A stretch of 64,000 nt of DNA from Caballeronia calidae (GCF_900044055.2 NZ_FCOX02000025.1:1-64000); one strand, 5' to 3'; positions 33,184-42,615 are shown, numbered from the stretch's first letter. The notes: a model not told the origin generated them from the sequence alone. Numbers and translations are program-made.

Positions 33184-34245
33184 TCACGCGGACAGCAGAC
33201 GGCGCACGCGCGGCGCGACCTCTTCCGCGAAGAGGCGCATATCGGCTTCGAACGGCTGAAACTGCAGCATGAAGAGCTCGATGCCCGCCCGATGAAAGTC
33301 CGCGATGCGTCGCGCGACGGTATCGTAATCGCCGACGAGCCCCGCCGCCGTGCCGCCGTTCGACCCGACGCGCGCCGATCGCGCGAAGGTCTGATGCATC
33401 ACCGCGTTCGGATCGGTATTGGCCTTCTGCCGTTCGCGCAGCGGCTTGTCGAGTTCGGCCAGCGCGAAGAGCTGTTCGAGATGCGCGTCGGCCTCTGCCT
33501 GCGTCGCGCGCGCGATCACGAAGGCCGACAGCCCGAAGCGCAACGCGTCCTGCCCGGCGGGGCGCGCACGCGCGGAGACATCGGCGATCAGGCGCTCGAC
33601 GTCCTCGGGCGGCTGTCCGTTGATGAACCATACGTCGCCGTGCGCCGCCACCAGCGCGCGCGCCGGCTCCGACTCGCCGCCGACATAGATGCGCGGACGC
33701 GAACGAAACGGATCGCCGGGCCGCAACTGATAACCGTCGATGCGGAAGTGATCGCCGCGATGATTCACGGTCTCGCCGCGCAGCAGCTTGTCGACGACCG
33801 TGATCCATTCGCGGCCATAGGCATAGCGTTCGTCGTGCTCCGCGAAACCGATGCCCGCGCGTTCGAGCTCCGGGCGATTCCACGCGTTCACGAGGTTGAT
33901 CGCGAAGCGCCCGCCGCTGATGTGCTCGATCTGCTGCGCCATCTTCGCGAGCACGACCGGATGATAGAGATAAGGCTTGATCGCCGCGATGATCTCGATG
34001 CGCGAGGTAAGCGCCGCGAGCGCGGCCGATGCGGTCCACGCTTCGAGCTGATCGAGCGCGGGATCGTGCGGATTGATCGTATGCTGGGCGACGAGCACCG
34101 AGTCGTAACCGAGGCGCTCGGCTTCGAGCACGAGCGCCTTGTTGCGTGCCCATGAAGCATCGTAGGGTTCTGCAGGGTCCTGCAGTGCGGCGCGGCTGCC
34201 GTGCACGAGCGCCCAGACGCCGAAGCGTGGAAGTTTGGATGACAT
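33184..34245 (-). CDS. LLM-class FMNH2-dependent monooxygenase (SsuD/SfnG-like)
   Basis: 353 residues, bacterial luciferase-like TIM barrel: FGVWALVHGSRAALQDP start, EAERLGYDSVLVAQHT, GGRFAINLVNAWNRPE, RPRIYVGGESEPARAL. Typical reactions are desulfonation of alkanesulfonates or oxidation of dimethyl sulfone using FMNH2 from an SsuE-type reductase. The context (SsuABC-like transporter, FMN reductase, DszC-like enzymes) supports organosulfur use. It is divergent from the third DszC-like gene across 209 bp that must carry both promoters. Confidence 0.9.
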   Translation of the reverse strand: MSSKLPRFGVWALVHGSRAALQDPAEPYDASWARNKALVLEAERLGYDSVLVAQHTINPHDPALDQLEAWTASAALAALTSRIEIIAAIKPYLYHPVVLAKMAQQIEHISGGRFAINLVNAWNRPELERAGIGFAEHDERYAYGREWITVVDKLLRGETVNHRGDHFRIDGYQLRPGDPFRSRPRIYVGGESEPARALVAAHGDVWFINGQPPEDVERLIADVSARARPAGQDALRFGLSAFVIARATQAEADAHLEQLFALAELDKPLRERQKANTDPNAVMHQTFARSARVGSNGGTAAGLVGDYDTVARRIADFHRAGIELFMLQFQPFEADMRLFAEEVAPRVRRLLSA

Positions 34246-34454
34246 CGCTATGAAACGCGGATAGGCGGTGATGGAGGGATGTCCATGCTAACGCCGCGTG
34301 TGCGCATGACCATCCAATTTCTATCGATATGCAAGTGCCGGAAACGCATTAAGACGCGCGTCGCATGAGGTCTCTTCGTACCCGCCACGAAGGCATCGAA
34401 TCGGGCTATGGTTAACTTTCGCGAGCGCGAACTTCACTATCAGGAGACAACGCA

Positions 34455-35630
34455 ATGAACGACAGCCGGGAATCCGCATGGGCCGAAGCGCTCGACGCGA
34501 TACTGCGCGAATGGGCGCAAACCGCCGCGGCCCGCGACAAGGCGGGCGGCACCGCGTTCCATGAGCGCCGCCTGTTGCGCGAGAGCGGCCTGCTGCGATT
34601 GTCCGTGCCCGTCGAATATGGCGGCGAAGGCGCACCCTGGTCGACGACGCTCGATGTCGTGCGCCGCATGGCGCAGGTCGACAGCTCGCTTGCGCATCTG
34701 TTCGCGTTCCATCATCTGCAACTAGCGACGGTGCGCCTCTTCGGCAGCGACACGCAGATTCGTCATTGGTTGAGCGAGACCATCGCGCAGGGCTGGTTCT
34801 GGGGCAACGCGCTCAATCCGCTCGACAAGAGCACGCGCGCGCTGTCCGACGCCTCCGGCGGCTATTGCTTCGATGGCCGAAAGAGCTTCTGCTCCGGCGC
34901 GCGCGATTCGGACTACATGCTCGCCTCCGCTTTCGACGACGAAGGCAAGCTCCTGATCGCCGCCACGCCGACGAATCGCGAAGGCATCACCGTGCTCGAC
35001 GACTGGGACAACATGGGGCAGCGTCAGACCGACAGCGGCACGGTGGTGTTCGAGCGCGTGCACATCGCGGCCGATGAACTGCTGAACGATCCCGGCCCGC
35101 TTTCGAGTCCCTACGCCTGCCTGCGGCCGCTGCTCGCGCAGGTGATCCTGAGCCATATCTATCTGGGCATCGGCGAAGGCGCATTGCAGGCGGCGCGCGA
35201 GTCGACGCTCGCACAGACCCGGCCGTGGATCGCATCGCAGGCGGCGCGACCCAGCGAAGATCCCTACGTGCTCGCGCATTACGGCGACTTCTGGGTCGCG
35301 CTGGAAGGCGCGAAGCTGCTCGTGGAACGCGCGATGCAGGCCTTCGATCGTGCATGGTCGCGCGGGCTCGCGCTCAGCGAAAGCGAACGCGGCGAAGTGG
35401 CCGTGGCGGTGGCCACGTCGAAAGTCGCGGCGGCGCGCGCGGGGCTGGACGTCGCGCATCGCATGTTCGATGTGACGGGCGCGCGCTCGACCACCGCGGC
35501 GCTGCGGCTCGACCGCTTCTGGCGCAACGTGCGCGTGCATACGCTGCACGATCCGCTCGATTACAAGGTGCGCGAACTCGGCGACTGGGCGCTCAACGGG
35601 CGCATGCCGAAGCCGTCGTTCTATTCGTGA
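34455..35630 (+). CDS. DszC-like flavoprotein monooxygenase (acyl-CoA dehydrogenase fold)
   Basis: 391 residues. The C-terminal block DRFWRNVRVHTLHDPLDYKV is nearer to the dibenzothiophene monooxygenase (DszC) pattern than the two paralogues at 27800 and 31909 are. The N-terminal half has the FHHLQ helix and a beta domain with GRKSFCSGARDSDYMLASA. AGGAG precedes the ATG. It should use reduced flavin to oxygenate a sulfur compound or a related substrate; the substrate is unknown. Only 18 bp separate its stop from the convergent SDR gene. Confidence 0.87.
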   Translation: MNDSRESAWAEALDAILREWAQTAAARDKAGGTAFHERRLLRESGLLRLSVPVEYGGEGAPWSTTLDVVRRMAQVDSSLAHLFAFHHLQLATVRLFGSDTQIRHWLSETIAQGWFWGNALNPLDKSTRALSDASGGYCFDGRKSFCSGARDSDYMLASAFDDEGKLLIAATPTNREGITVLDDWDNMGQRQTDSGTVVFERVHIAADELLNDPGPLSSPYACLRPLLAQVILSHIYLGIGEGALQAARESTLAQTRPWIASQAARPSEDPYVLAHYGDFWVALEGAKLLVERAMQAFDRAWSRGLALSESERGEVAVAVATSKVAAARAGLDVAHRMFDVTGARSTTAALRLDRFWRNVRVHTLHDPLDYKVRELGDWALNGRMPKPSFYS

Positions 35631-35648
35631 GCGCGAGACCGGGCGCGA

Positions 35649-36395
35649 CTAAAACGGACTGATGCCCGACATGCCGCCGTCGACCGCGAGGTCGGCGCCG
35701 GTCATATAGCGGGAAGCATCGGAGGCGAGGAAAAGAATCGCGGACGCGATTTCCGCCGGCTCGGCGGGCCGCTTCATCGGTATCACATTCGACCATTGCA
35801 GCAGTTGCGCTTCGGATATGCCCAAGGTGTCGAAGATCGGCGTATTCGCCACGCCCGGTGAAATGCTGTTGACGCGTATGCCGGACTCGACGAATTCCGC
35901 CGCGAAACTCTTTGCCAGCGAAACCACCGCCGCCTTCGACGCGCAGTAGGCCGAGAAATTTTTAGTGCCCTGATTCGCCGCCAGCGACGCAACGAGAATG
36001 ATCGATGCAGGGCGCGCGAGAAACGGCAGCGCTTCGCGCACCGTCGCATACACGCCGCCGACGTTGATGCCGAGCACATCGGAGAACTGTTCCAGCGATG
36101 TCTCGCGCACCGGCGTTTGCCGCGAAACACCCGCGTTCGCGACCACCACATTCACGTCGCGCTGAAAGTGGCCAACGGCGGTCTCATAGAGCCGTCGCAT
36201 GTCGCCGGGACTTGCGGCATCCGCGATGACAGGCAATGCATGCTCGCCGAGCTTCTCCGCGGCACGTTGCAGCTTTTGAGCATCACGCCCGCTGATCGCC
36301 ACGCGCGCGCCTTCGGATACGAATCGCTCGGCGGCGGCCAGGCCTATGCCGCTGCTGCCGCCTGTCACCACTGCGAGCATGTCCTTCAGCAGCAT
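35649..36395 (-). CDS. Short-chain dehydrogenase/reductase
   Basis: 248 residues, classical SDR: NAD(P) loop TGGSSGIGLAAAERF, NAG (VVANAGVSRQ), catalytic Ser in ILVASLAANQG, and the Tyr-x3-Lys set in SAYCASKAAVVSLA. It ends GADLAVDGGMSG. The Arg in ISGRDAQKLQ at the end of beta-2 favours NADPH. The substrate is unknown. ATG 36395 has GGAG 8 nt upstream and lies 4 bp after the cupin gene stop, so the two form an operon. Confidence 0.88.
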   Translation of the reverse strand: MLLKDMLAVVTGGSSGIGLAAAERFVSEGARVAISGRDAQKLQRAAEKLGEHALPVIADAASPGDMRRLYETAVGHFQRDVNVVVANAGVSRQTPVRETSLEQFSDVLGINVGGVYATVREALPFLARPASIILVASLAANQGTKNFSAYCASKAAVVSLAKSFAAEFVESGIRVNSISPGVANTPIFDTLGISEAQLLQWSNVIPMKRPAEPAEIASAILFLASDASRYMTGADLAVDGGMSGISPF

Positions 36396-36399
36396 CGCG

Positions 36400-36762
36400 T
36401 CATCTCCGCACGTTGACGACCAAGGCGCGGCCGGGGCGGATCGCGCGCGTCGAATGGCCTGTGCCCTGCAGATCGCCCGCGATGAAAATGGCGCCTGCCG
36501 CGAAACGTTGCGCGGCGTCATCGCCTTGCACGGTGATTTCGAGTTCCCCTTCGAGCACGACCACGTATTGTCGCGATGGCGGGTTATGCCAGCCGAGGAA
36601 GTAGTCGCCGTCGAACTCATGCATGAGCACACTTTCACAGGGCTGCGGCGGCGACAACGACACAGCGACGCCATTGAAAACGATCGGACTCGCTTCGAAC
36701 TCGTGGAGGGTCCTGAACTGCGAGTGTCCGTCGGGGCCGGCGTAAATCTCGATGCATTCCAT
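36400..36762 (-). CDS. Cupin-domain protein
   Basis: 120 residues, single cupin barrel. The conserved glycine strand is GWHNPPSRQYVVVLEGELEI and motif 2 is DDAAQRFAAGAIFIAGD; a His in GWHN and another in GTGHSTR could bind metal. A strong AAGGAGA site precedes ATG 36762. It is the first gene of a two-gene operon with an SDR, a combination seen in small catabolic or detoxification modules. No substrate can be named. Confidence 0.85.
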   Translation of the reverse strand: MECIEIYAGPDGHSQFRTLHEFEASPIVFNGVAVSLSPPQPCESVLMHEFDGDYFLGWHNPPSRQYVVVLEGELEITVQGDDAAQRFAAGAIFIAGDLQGTGHSTRAIRPGRALVVNVRR

Positions 36763-36857
36763 CGTTTCTCCTTGTGCCGCTCGACGGATAACCGGAAGCG
36801 GTCCGGCAATGCGCAGACGATTCCTCGATATCCAGAATGGTTTTCTCACGGAATCGA

Positions 36858-36885
36858 AGTCTAGGCGGCGGGCAGGCAAAGTCAA
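36858..36885 (-). promoter_or_regulatory. Probable sigma-70 promoter of the cupin-SDR operon
   Basis: On the minus strand, TTGACT (36885-36880), a 16-bp spacer and TAGACT (36863-36858), about 95 bp upstream of the cupin ATG. Matches to consensus are 5/6 and 4/6. Confidence 0.45.
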
Positions 36886-36937
36886 AGGCCGCGGATCATC
36901 GAATCTTCCGGGTCCGCTCGGGTTGACCGAAAAGTAG

Positions 36938-37141
36938 AAGGAGGCGTCCGGACGGGGGTGCCGTATCGACGTCGATTTCTGCCGCGCACTTGCCGCCGCC
37001 GCGCTCGTCGATCCAGGCAAGGTCGCTTTCGTTCCGCTCGAGACCGCCGCGCGGTTTCCGGCGCTCAGGACCGGCCGTATCGACGCGACCTCTACACGCG
37101 CGGCGGTCTATGTGATCGCGCTGACCTGCGCCGTGCGATGA
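36938..37141 (+). pseudogene. Remnant of an amino-acid ABC transporter periplasmic binding protein (SBP_bac_3, AapJ/GltI-like)
   Basis: An open stretch without a start codon, running from a TAG at 36935 to a TGA at 37139-37141. It reads CRIDVDFCRALAAAALVDPG, then KVAFVPLETAARFPALRTG and RIDATSTR. This fits the conserved core of polar-amino-acid-binding proteins (G-x-D-V-D-x-C-R-A-x-A-A-A, then V-x-x-x-R-F-x-A-L-x-x-G-x-x-D). The signal peptide, N-terminal strand and the whole C-terminal two thirds are missing. It is about 65 residues of a protein normally near 340, so this is a decayed fragment, not a gene. Confidence 0.7.
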
Positions 37142-37183
37142 ACGCATCGCGACTGCGCCAGCCGGTCAGCCTCTTGCGCAAGC

Positions 37184-37864
37184 TCACGCCCTGTCGAGCT
37201 CGATGTTGCGCGGCTGATCGCTCGACGCCAGCGCGCCCTCATGCAGATACGCCAGCAGCATATCGGCATGCAGGGCGGATATCGACGCCTGTTGCTGCGG
37301 CTGCGCATAGTTTCGTCCCAGGAACGCGTCCAGCGTGAAGCGGTTGGATACGACGTAGTACCCGAGGCCGACGAGCGTCACGTAGAAATCGAGCGGATCG
37401 ATGCCTGCACGAAACTGCCCTGCCGCCACACCGCGCTCGAGCGTCACGCGCAGAAGATCGACCACCGGGGAGATCGTCGCGCGCAATCCGCTCGAACGCT
37501 CCAGATACCGCCCCTTGTGCAGGTTTTCGTTATTGATGAGACTCAGCCATTGCGGGTTGTCCCAGAAGTATGCCCATATCGACTGCGCCAGCTTGCGGAT
37601 GGCATCGGTCGGATCGAGGCCCGACAGATCGAGACGCGCTTCCCGCTCTCCGAACTGCGCGTACATCGATTCGAGCACCGCGACGTACAACCCTTCCTTG
37701 CTCGTGAAGTAGTAGTAGAGCATCCGCTCGTTCGTGCCCGCCGCATTGGCGATGGCATCGACACGCGCTCCCGCGAGACCGAATTGCGTGAACTGCTGTG
37801 TCGCAGCCTCGAGAATACGCCGCCGCGTACCCTCCGGGTCTCGTCTTACTCGTTGCTCGTTCAT
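37184..37864 (-). CDS. TetR/AcrR-family transcriptional regulator
   Basis: 226 residues. The N-terminal HTH (residues about 14-60) is typical: TRRRILEAATQQFTQFG, VDAIANAAGTNERMLYYYF, and TSKEGLYVAVLE. The C-terminal ligand domain has the TetR_C pattern with SIWAYFWDNPQWLSLINNEN. It probably represses a neighbouring operon; the target is not identifiable. It lies 26 bp after the penicillin-binding protein gene in the same direction and may be co-transcribed with it. Confidence 0.9.
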   Translation of the reverse strand: MNEQRVRRDPEGTRRRILEAATQQFTQFGLAGARVDAIANAAGTNERMLYYYFTSKEGLYVAVLESMYAQFGEREARLDLSGLDPTDAIRKLAQSIWAYFWDNPQWLSLINNENLHKGRYLERSSGLRATISPVVDLLRVTLERGVAAGQFRAGIDPLDFYVTLVGLGYYVVSNRFTLDAFLGRNYAQPQQQASISALHADMLLAYLHEGALASSDQPRNIELDRA

Positions 37865-37890
37865 ATCAGCCGCCTCATAAACGATGAACT

Positions 37891-40800
37891 TCAGTTAACG
37901 GACCGACCGCTTTGCAGCACTTCCTCGTCAACGAAGAGGGGCCGCAGTTCAGGGCCGAGCGACTTCAACATCTGCACGGCGAGTGCGCTCGTAAAGTCGT
38001 AGCGCGCCGCATACGGCTCGCGCACGTAGGCGGTGAGCGTGCCGAAGAAGCGATCACCGATCACGAAGACGAACGTCGCGGTCCTGCTTACCTTACGCGA
38101 TTCGATGAGACGCCGCCCGCGCGCGTACACATTGAAGCGCTGGTCGCCGGTGCCCGTCTTACCGGACACGTCGAGCGCACGGCCATCGGATAACGCAATG
38201 CCGGCGGCGAGGCGCTGCGCGGTGCCGCCTTCGACGACATCGCGCAGGAGCCGCTGAACGATCGTCGCGATCTCGGGCGCGAGCAAGGGCTTCGCCTGCG
38301 CGCCGACGTGCACGAAGTGCGTCTCGTACGGCGTGTCCTTCGCGAATTCGAGTGTCGCGATGCGCTGCGTGGCAAGCCCGCTGCCGCCGTTCTCGACGAT
38401 GCCGACGAGTTGCGCGAGCGCCTCCGGCCGGTCGCCCGATGCGCCGATCGCCGCCGCATACGAAGGCGTGACCGACGAGAACGGATAGCCGAGCGCACGC
38501 CACGACTTCGCGATCTCGGCATACGCCTGCAGCTCGACCATGCGCTTGATACGTCTGTCCTGCGTCCCGCGATAGCGTGTCTTGAAGAGCCACGAATAAG
38601 CGGTGGCGCGCGCATCGCGGCTCGCGTCCTGCACGTCGTCGAGCGTCGCGAGCGGATGCTCCCGCAGATATTTCATCGTCCACAATTCGAGCGGATGCAC
38701 GCGCGCGATATACCCGCGATCGTTGAGGTTGAACTTGTCGATGCCGTATTTCGCATGGAACTTCGCGAGGTCCTCGTCCGTGAGCGATGCCGCCGGCGTG
38801 CCGCGCAACGCCGCGCGCATCCGGGTATCGAACCATGACTGCGATTCATCGGGCGCGACGCTTCTCAGCACCGTCGCGATCCGCTGCGGCGACTTGCGCA
38901 CGTCGCGCAACAGCAGAGCGAGCGCCTCGTCCGGGGTCTTCGACCGGTACTTCGCGTAGAAGCGGCTCATGTACACGCGGCTCTCGGCATCGGCGAAGCG
39001 GGTCAGATACGCGTGGCGCACCGCAGGATCATCGAGCCAGCCGGACGACGGCCCGGCCGCCTTGACCATTTCGTAGTGGACGATATCGCGCATCAGGCGC
39101 ACGAACACCAGATTCACCGAATGCTGAAAAGCGCGCTCCACGGTGAGCACGCGCGCGTTATCGGTCGCCTCGAAGTTATTGAAGGTCTGGGCGCCGCCGC
39201 CCGTGTAGAAGGTCTCGCCGGGGCTTGCGGAGTACTTGCGTTCGACGGCGGCATCGAACATCGCGGTCAGCGATCTATCGGACGTTTTGGCGAGGTAGTC
39301 GAGCGCCCAGCGCGTGAGCGCATCCTGACCGTCGGGCGTCACGGCGCGCAACTGCGCCGGGGTCATCGCACCATAACGCTCGTGCAGTTCCGCGACGATC
39401 TGCAAATAGGTGACGACGGTGCGCAGTTTCGCTGTCGAGCCGAGATTGAGCCGGCCGCTGCGGCTGATGTCGAACGGTTCATTGAGGCTGTCGGTCTGCA
39501 CGCGCACGAGGTTGACGCCGCCGCTGCGCTCCATGAGCGTGAAGCTGTACGAGATCTTCGACGGATCGTCCTGCGGCCGCAGCATGTGATAACCGATGAT
39601 CCCTGCATCGCGCGCGCCGTCGCGCGTGGCCACGCTCGCGAGCCGGTCGCTCACGGCCTGCTGCACCGCGTTATCGAGCGTCGCCTTGACGGTCAGGTCC
39701 AGGCGATCGAGATCGTAAAGGCTCGCTACGCCGAGCGTCGCGAGCAGGTTCGTGCGCAGCGCCGTCACGCCCTTGCGCGTGACGAAGGACACCGCCTCGC
39801 GCCGATGCGGCGTCGCGTTCAGTTCGAGCCGCACGGCAAGGGCCGCGTCGCGCAAAGCCGGTGCGATGATCCCGTTCGCGCCGAGCAGGCGCAGGTAACT
39901 GTCGGTCAGGCGCGCGAGGTCCGCATTGCCCGCACGCAGAAAACGCGATGGCGCGCGCTGCGCGATCATCAGCGAGAGCGCCTGCTTGAACGCGAGCGCT
40001 TGCTCATCGAGCGTTTCCGCCGAAATCGGCGCGTTCAGAATGCGGTTGTATTCGTCGAAGTCGCGCCCGTACCACGCGGCCATGCCATCGGGAAGCCCGC
40101 TGATTTCGCCGATTCCAGGCCGCGCCGCGAGCGGCACCGAGTTCAGATAGCGCACGACGAGCTGGCGGCGTCCCGGCATGGTCTGCGGGCCGTCGAGATA
40201 GGCGCGCACCGACGCCGATGCGATCTGGCGAAGCTTCTCCGGCGCCGACGCGGTGCGTCCGCCCGACGAGTGGCGAAACTTTTCGATCTGCGTCGCGAGC
40301 GTGCTGCCGCCCGGCTGCGGCGCATGCCTGTCGAAGATCCGCACGCCCTGATCGAAAACCGCACGACCGAACCGTCCCCAGTCGATCGCCGGGTTGCGGT
40401 TGGGTTCGCGTTCGTCGAGCAGATTGCGGTCTTCGATGAAGAGAAGCGCACTGACGATGACAGGCGGAATGGAATCGAAATCGTCGTAGACGAGGCCGGG
40501 GCTCGATGCGCTGAAAAGCGTCGTGCCGCGGGCATCGAGCAGCGTGAGCCCGGCGCGGTCCTTTTCGTCATAAGGAAGGAAGAGGCCCTTGTCGGCCATC
40601 GCCAGCATGGCTGCGGAACCGCGCGCCTGCGCGGTGACGGCGAACCCGCGCGCGGTGAGCCGCTCCTCGAACGACGGCAGCGATGCATAGCCGAGCCGCA
40701 CGTCATAAGGGCCCGCCGCCGGATAACGGATGCTGGCGCTCGGGCCGTCGTCGAGCGAAAACCCGATCTCGCGCCCGAGCTCCGACAGATAGCGCGCCTG

Positions 40801-40950
40801 TCGCTGCGAGGTCCGCATTTCGGTCTGCGTCATCTGCGCGGCGACGACGCAGATAAGCACACACGCGATGGCGAAGAGCCATGCGGTCCAACGCCTTGCG
40901 GGCGCAGCGCGCGACGCGCCCAAGAGTTGTTCTTCCAGCGGCCCGCTCAT
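37891..40950 (-). CDS. Bifunctional penicillin-binding protein (GT51 transglycosylase plus transpeptidase), class A-like
   Basis: 1019 residues. One N-terminal membrane helix (about 20-40) is followed by a GT51 domain at about 140-300, with the catalytic Glu in LLFIEDRNLL and the family block PGGSTLATQIEKF. A long middle region precedes a transpeptidase domain with the Ser-x2-Lys motif STAK (LNLGSTAKLRT), SVN in FQHSVNLVF, and KTG in VSGKTGTGDQ. All key residues are present, so it should polymerise and cross-link peptidoglycan in the periplasm. The domain order and divergent GT51 sequence differ from PBP1a and PBP1b; it is an accessory class A-type enzyme. Confidence 0.88.
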   Translation of the reverse strand: MSGPLEEQLLGASRAAPARRWTAWLFAIACVLICVVAAQMTQTEMRTSQRQARYLSELGREIGFSLDDGPSASIRYPAAGPYDVRLGYASLPSFEERLTARGFAVTAQARGSAAMLAMADKGLFLPYDEKDRAGLTLLDARGTTLFSASSPGLVYDDFDSIPPVIVSALLFIEDRNLLDEREPNRNPAIDWGRFGRAVFDQGVRIFDRHAPQPGGSTLATQIEKFRHSSGGRTASAPEKLRQIASASVRAYLDGPQTMPGRRQLVVRYLNSVPLAARPGIGEISGLPDGMAAWYGRDFDEYNRILNAPISAETLDEQALAFKQALSLMIAQRAPSRFLRAGNADLARLTDSYLRLLGANGIIAPALRDAALAVRLELNATPHRREAVSFVTRKGVTALRTNLLATLGVASLYDLDRLDLTVKATLDNAVQQAVSDRLASVATRDGARDAGIIGYHMLRPQDDPSKISYSFTLMERSGGVNLVRVQTDSLNEPFDISRSGRLNLGSTAKLRTVVTYLQIVAELHERYGAMTPAQLRAVTPDGQDALTRWALDYLAKTSDRSLTAMFDAAVERKYSASPGETFYTGGGAQTFNNFEATDNARVLTVERAFQHSVNLVFVRLMRDIVHYEMVKAAGPSSGWLDDPAVRHAYLTRFADAESRVYMSRFYAKYRSKTPDEALALLLRDVRKSPQRIATVLRSVAPDESQSWFDTRMRAALRGTPAASLTDEDLAKFHAKYGIDKFNLNDRGYIARVHPLELWTMKYLREHPLATLDDVQDASRDARATAYSWLFKTRYRGTQDRRIKRMVELQAYAEIAKSWRALGYPFSSVTPSYAAAIGASGDRPEALAQLVGIVENGGSGLATQRIATLEFAKDTPYETHFVHVGAQAKPLLAPEIATIVQRLLRDVVEGGTAQRLAAGIALSDGRALDVSGKTGTGDQRFNVYARGRRLIESRKVSRTATFVFVIGDRFFGTLTAYVREPYAARYDFTSALAVQMLKSLGPELRPLFVDEEVLQSGRSVN

Positions 40951-41134
40951 GACGCGTTCTCCCGATGCGCCCGACGGCTGAATTCGGCTCCAATTAGTTT
41001 AGTTCAGGAAAGCTACCGGAATGCAACAATCAGCGCTTCGTTCTTTCCGCTTCGAAGAAAGATTGCGGCGGAAATCGAGTGCGGGACAGACGCAACTTTC
41101 TATCGAATCGCAATGATTGCGTTTCCCATGGTAT

Positions 41135-41917
41135 TCAGCGCGTGACGCCCTGCGACCGGACCGTCTTTCGCAATACGATGTCGCGCTCGGGCTCAGGCAT
41201 CGCGAGAATGGCATGCAAGGTCACCCGCATTGCCCAGCACGCATCGGCCGGCGCCGCGCCTCTCGGGTTCGTGGCATACGCGCTGTAGCGCGCGACATCG
41301 GCCGGGACGTATCCCAGTTCTTGCAATATCGAAAGTTTCAGGCGCTCTTCGGCCCGCGAATACTGCTCCGGGCTCGGTGAATCCAGGCTCGCAGCGGATA
41401 CGCTCGCATGAAGGGCCGCGTGCAGCACGTGAAAATAGCCGTCGATATCCGCTTCGGACATCGCACTCAACGAAATCCGGTTGATCACGGCGGTCATGTC
41501 GTTCGAGCCGAAGCAATCGGGTGGAACGAGCGTATCCAGAAACTTCGAAATCAGGGCGACATATTGGAGCCGCAGTCCGGGCGAGACACGTTCGAGGCCT
41601 TCCGTCACCTGCCGGGCACGCGCGCTCGAATTCAAAAGCAGCCTGCTCGTGCTGTGCGGATTCCCGAGTATCACCGGATCGTCATTGATTCGCCTGATCC
41701 AGGCGATGATCAATTGCCCTTTCCCCGACTGGGGATCGACGCCGTCCGCGACCAGCAGACTGTCGTAGACAGACTGGCGCGGCGCCGTTGCGGATGCCGC
41801 GGCGTAATCCAGTAGCATCGACTTGTTGAACCATAGCTCGTCATATCGGATCGCCGCATGGACGTGCAACGCAGTCGCCGATGCGATCAGCCACCCGGCG
41901 ACGAGCAACGCTTTCAT
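41135..41917 (-). CDS. Secreted protein of unknown function
   Basis: 260 residues with a signal peptide (MKALLVAGWLIASATALHVHA). The mature part is mainly helical, with a recurring YDSL/YVAL pattern and two Cys (PPDCFGSN and ADACWAM). A strong GGGGGAAAC site precedes ATG 41917; the longer frame to 41947 adds only a poor N-terminus. I recognise no family. It is first in a minus-strand run of secreted unknowns but has different content from the three tandem paralogues upstream. Confidence 0.65.
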   Translation of the reverse strand: MKALLVAGWLIASATALHVHAAIRYDELWFNKSMLLDYAAASATAPRQSVYDSLLVADGVDPQSGKGQLIIAWIRRINDDPVILGNPHSTSRLLLNSSARARQVTEGLERVSPGLRLQYVALISKFLDTLVPPDCFGSNDMTAVINRISLSAMSEADIDGYFHVLHAALHASVSAASLDSPSPEQYSRAEERLKLSILQELGYVPADVARYSAYATNPRGAAPADACWAMRVTLHAILAMPEPERDIVLRKTVRSQGVTR

Positions 41918-42042
41918 GTTTCCCCCGCGTCTGAAGCTCGCTTTCATGCATGGAACTTTATCGACGTCTCAGTACCATGTTAGGTCAGCAAACAGCGGAA
42001 GCGGGTTAGCGTCGGGTTTTCTATGCAAACGAGAGCGAAGCC

Positions 42043-42582
42043 TCAATATCCGATCCTGAGCGGCTCGGGATGCTCGCGACTGATCACGAGGCTCGCGCCG
42101 ACCTTGAAGCCGGGGACAGTGAAGGCCGCCGAGTACGGACGGCATCCGTTGGCTGCGCTGGGATCGAGCGCCGATCTCGCCGTGAAGGACTGCGTTACGC
42201 CCTCGGCGGCAAAGTAGACCGTTACGTCATTGCCACGCCTCACTGCGATTGCGAGCCGCGGTCCAGCGGATCCATCGAGGATCGGGTCGCCGCTGCAATC
42301 GGCCGATGCGAAACTGATATACAAAGTCGCGAGCCATTTGAAGTCGGTCGCGGAAAAGTGAAAGGTCGCGTCCTGCACGCGCACGATGGGTATCACGGCA
42401 GTCGCGTCTCCGGCCGTGAGCGCAACGCCGTTTTGCGCCGCGAAGATGGTCAGATCGCCGATGACCTGCCCGTTCGCGTCGAATACCCTGACAGGGCGAT
42501 ATCGCTCGTGATGCGCGGAATCATCGGCAAGACATGTCATCGCGTAAAACGCGAACAGTGCTCCGATCAGGCAGCGCTTCAT
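42043..42582 (-). CDS. Secreted protein of tandem paralogue family, copy 3
   Basis: 179 residues: signal peptide (MKRCLIGALFAFYAMTCLA), then the repeat-family architecture. It has VFDANGQVIG, a beta-rich middle with a Trp (FKWLATLYISF), the invariant D-C-S-G-D-P turn, an A-V-R-R-G-N-D-V-T-V-Y strand, and the tail HPEPLRIGY. Two Cys (in ADCSG and NGCRPY) probably form a disulfide, as in copies 1 and 2. Compared with those, it lacks the K-R-V-G-P-L/R-L-N-N-G segment. The function is unknown. Confidence 0.7.
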   Translation of the reverse strand: MKRCLIGALFAFYAMTCLADDSAHHERYRPVRVFDANGQVIGDLTIFAAQNGVALTAGDATAVIPIVRVQDATFHFSATDFKWLATLYISFASADCSGDPILDGSAGPRLAIAVRRGNDVTVYFAAEGVTQSFTARSALDPSAANGCRPYSAAFTVPGFKVGASLVISREHPEPLRIGY

Positions 42583-42615
42583 ATCGGCCTCCTTGGCAAC
42601 GCGCGCACGAGCCCA

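Noticed and set aside
36958-37338. A 126-codon plus-strand frame between cupin and TetR genes
   Set aside because: The frame is different from the one that shows binding-protein similarity and runs into the TetR gene; its Arg-rich content is a shadow.
39013-41145. A 710-codon open frame opposite the penicillin-binding protein
   Set aside because: Antisense shadow with Arg-rich low-quality composition; the other strand has all PBP motifs.
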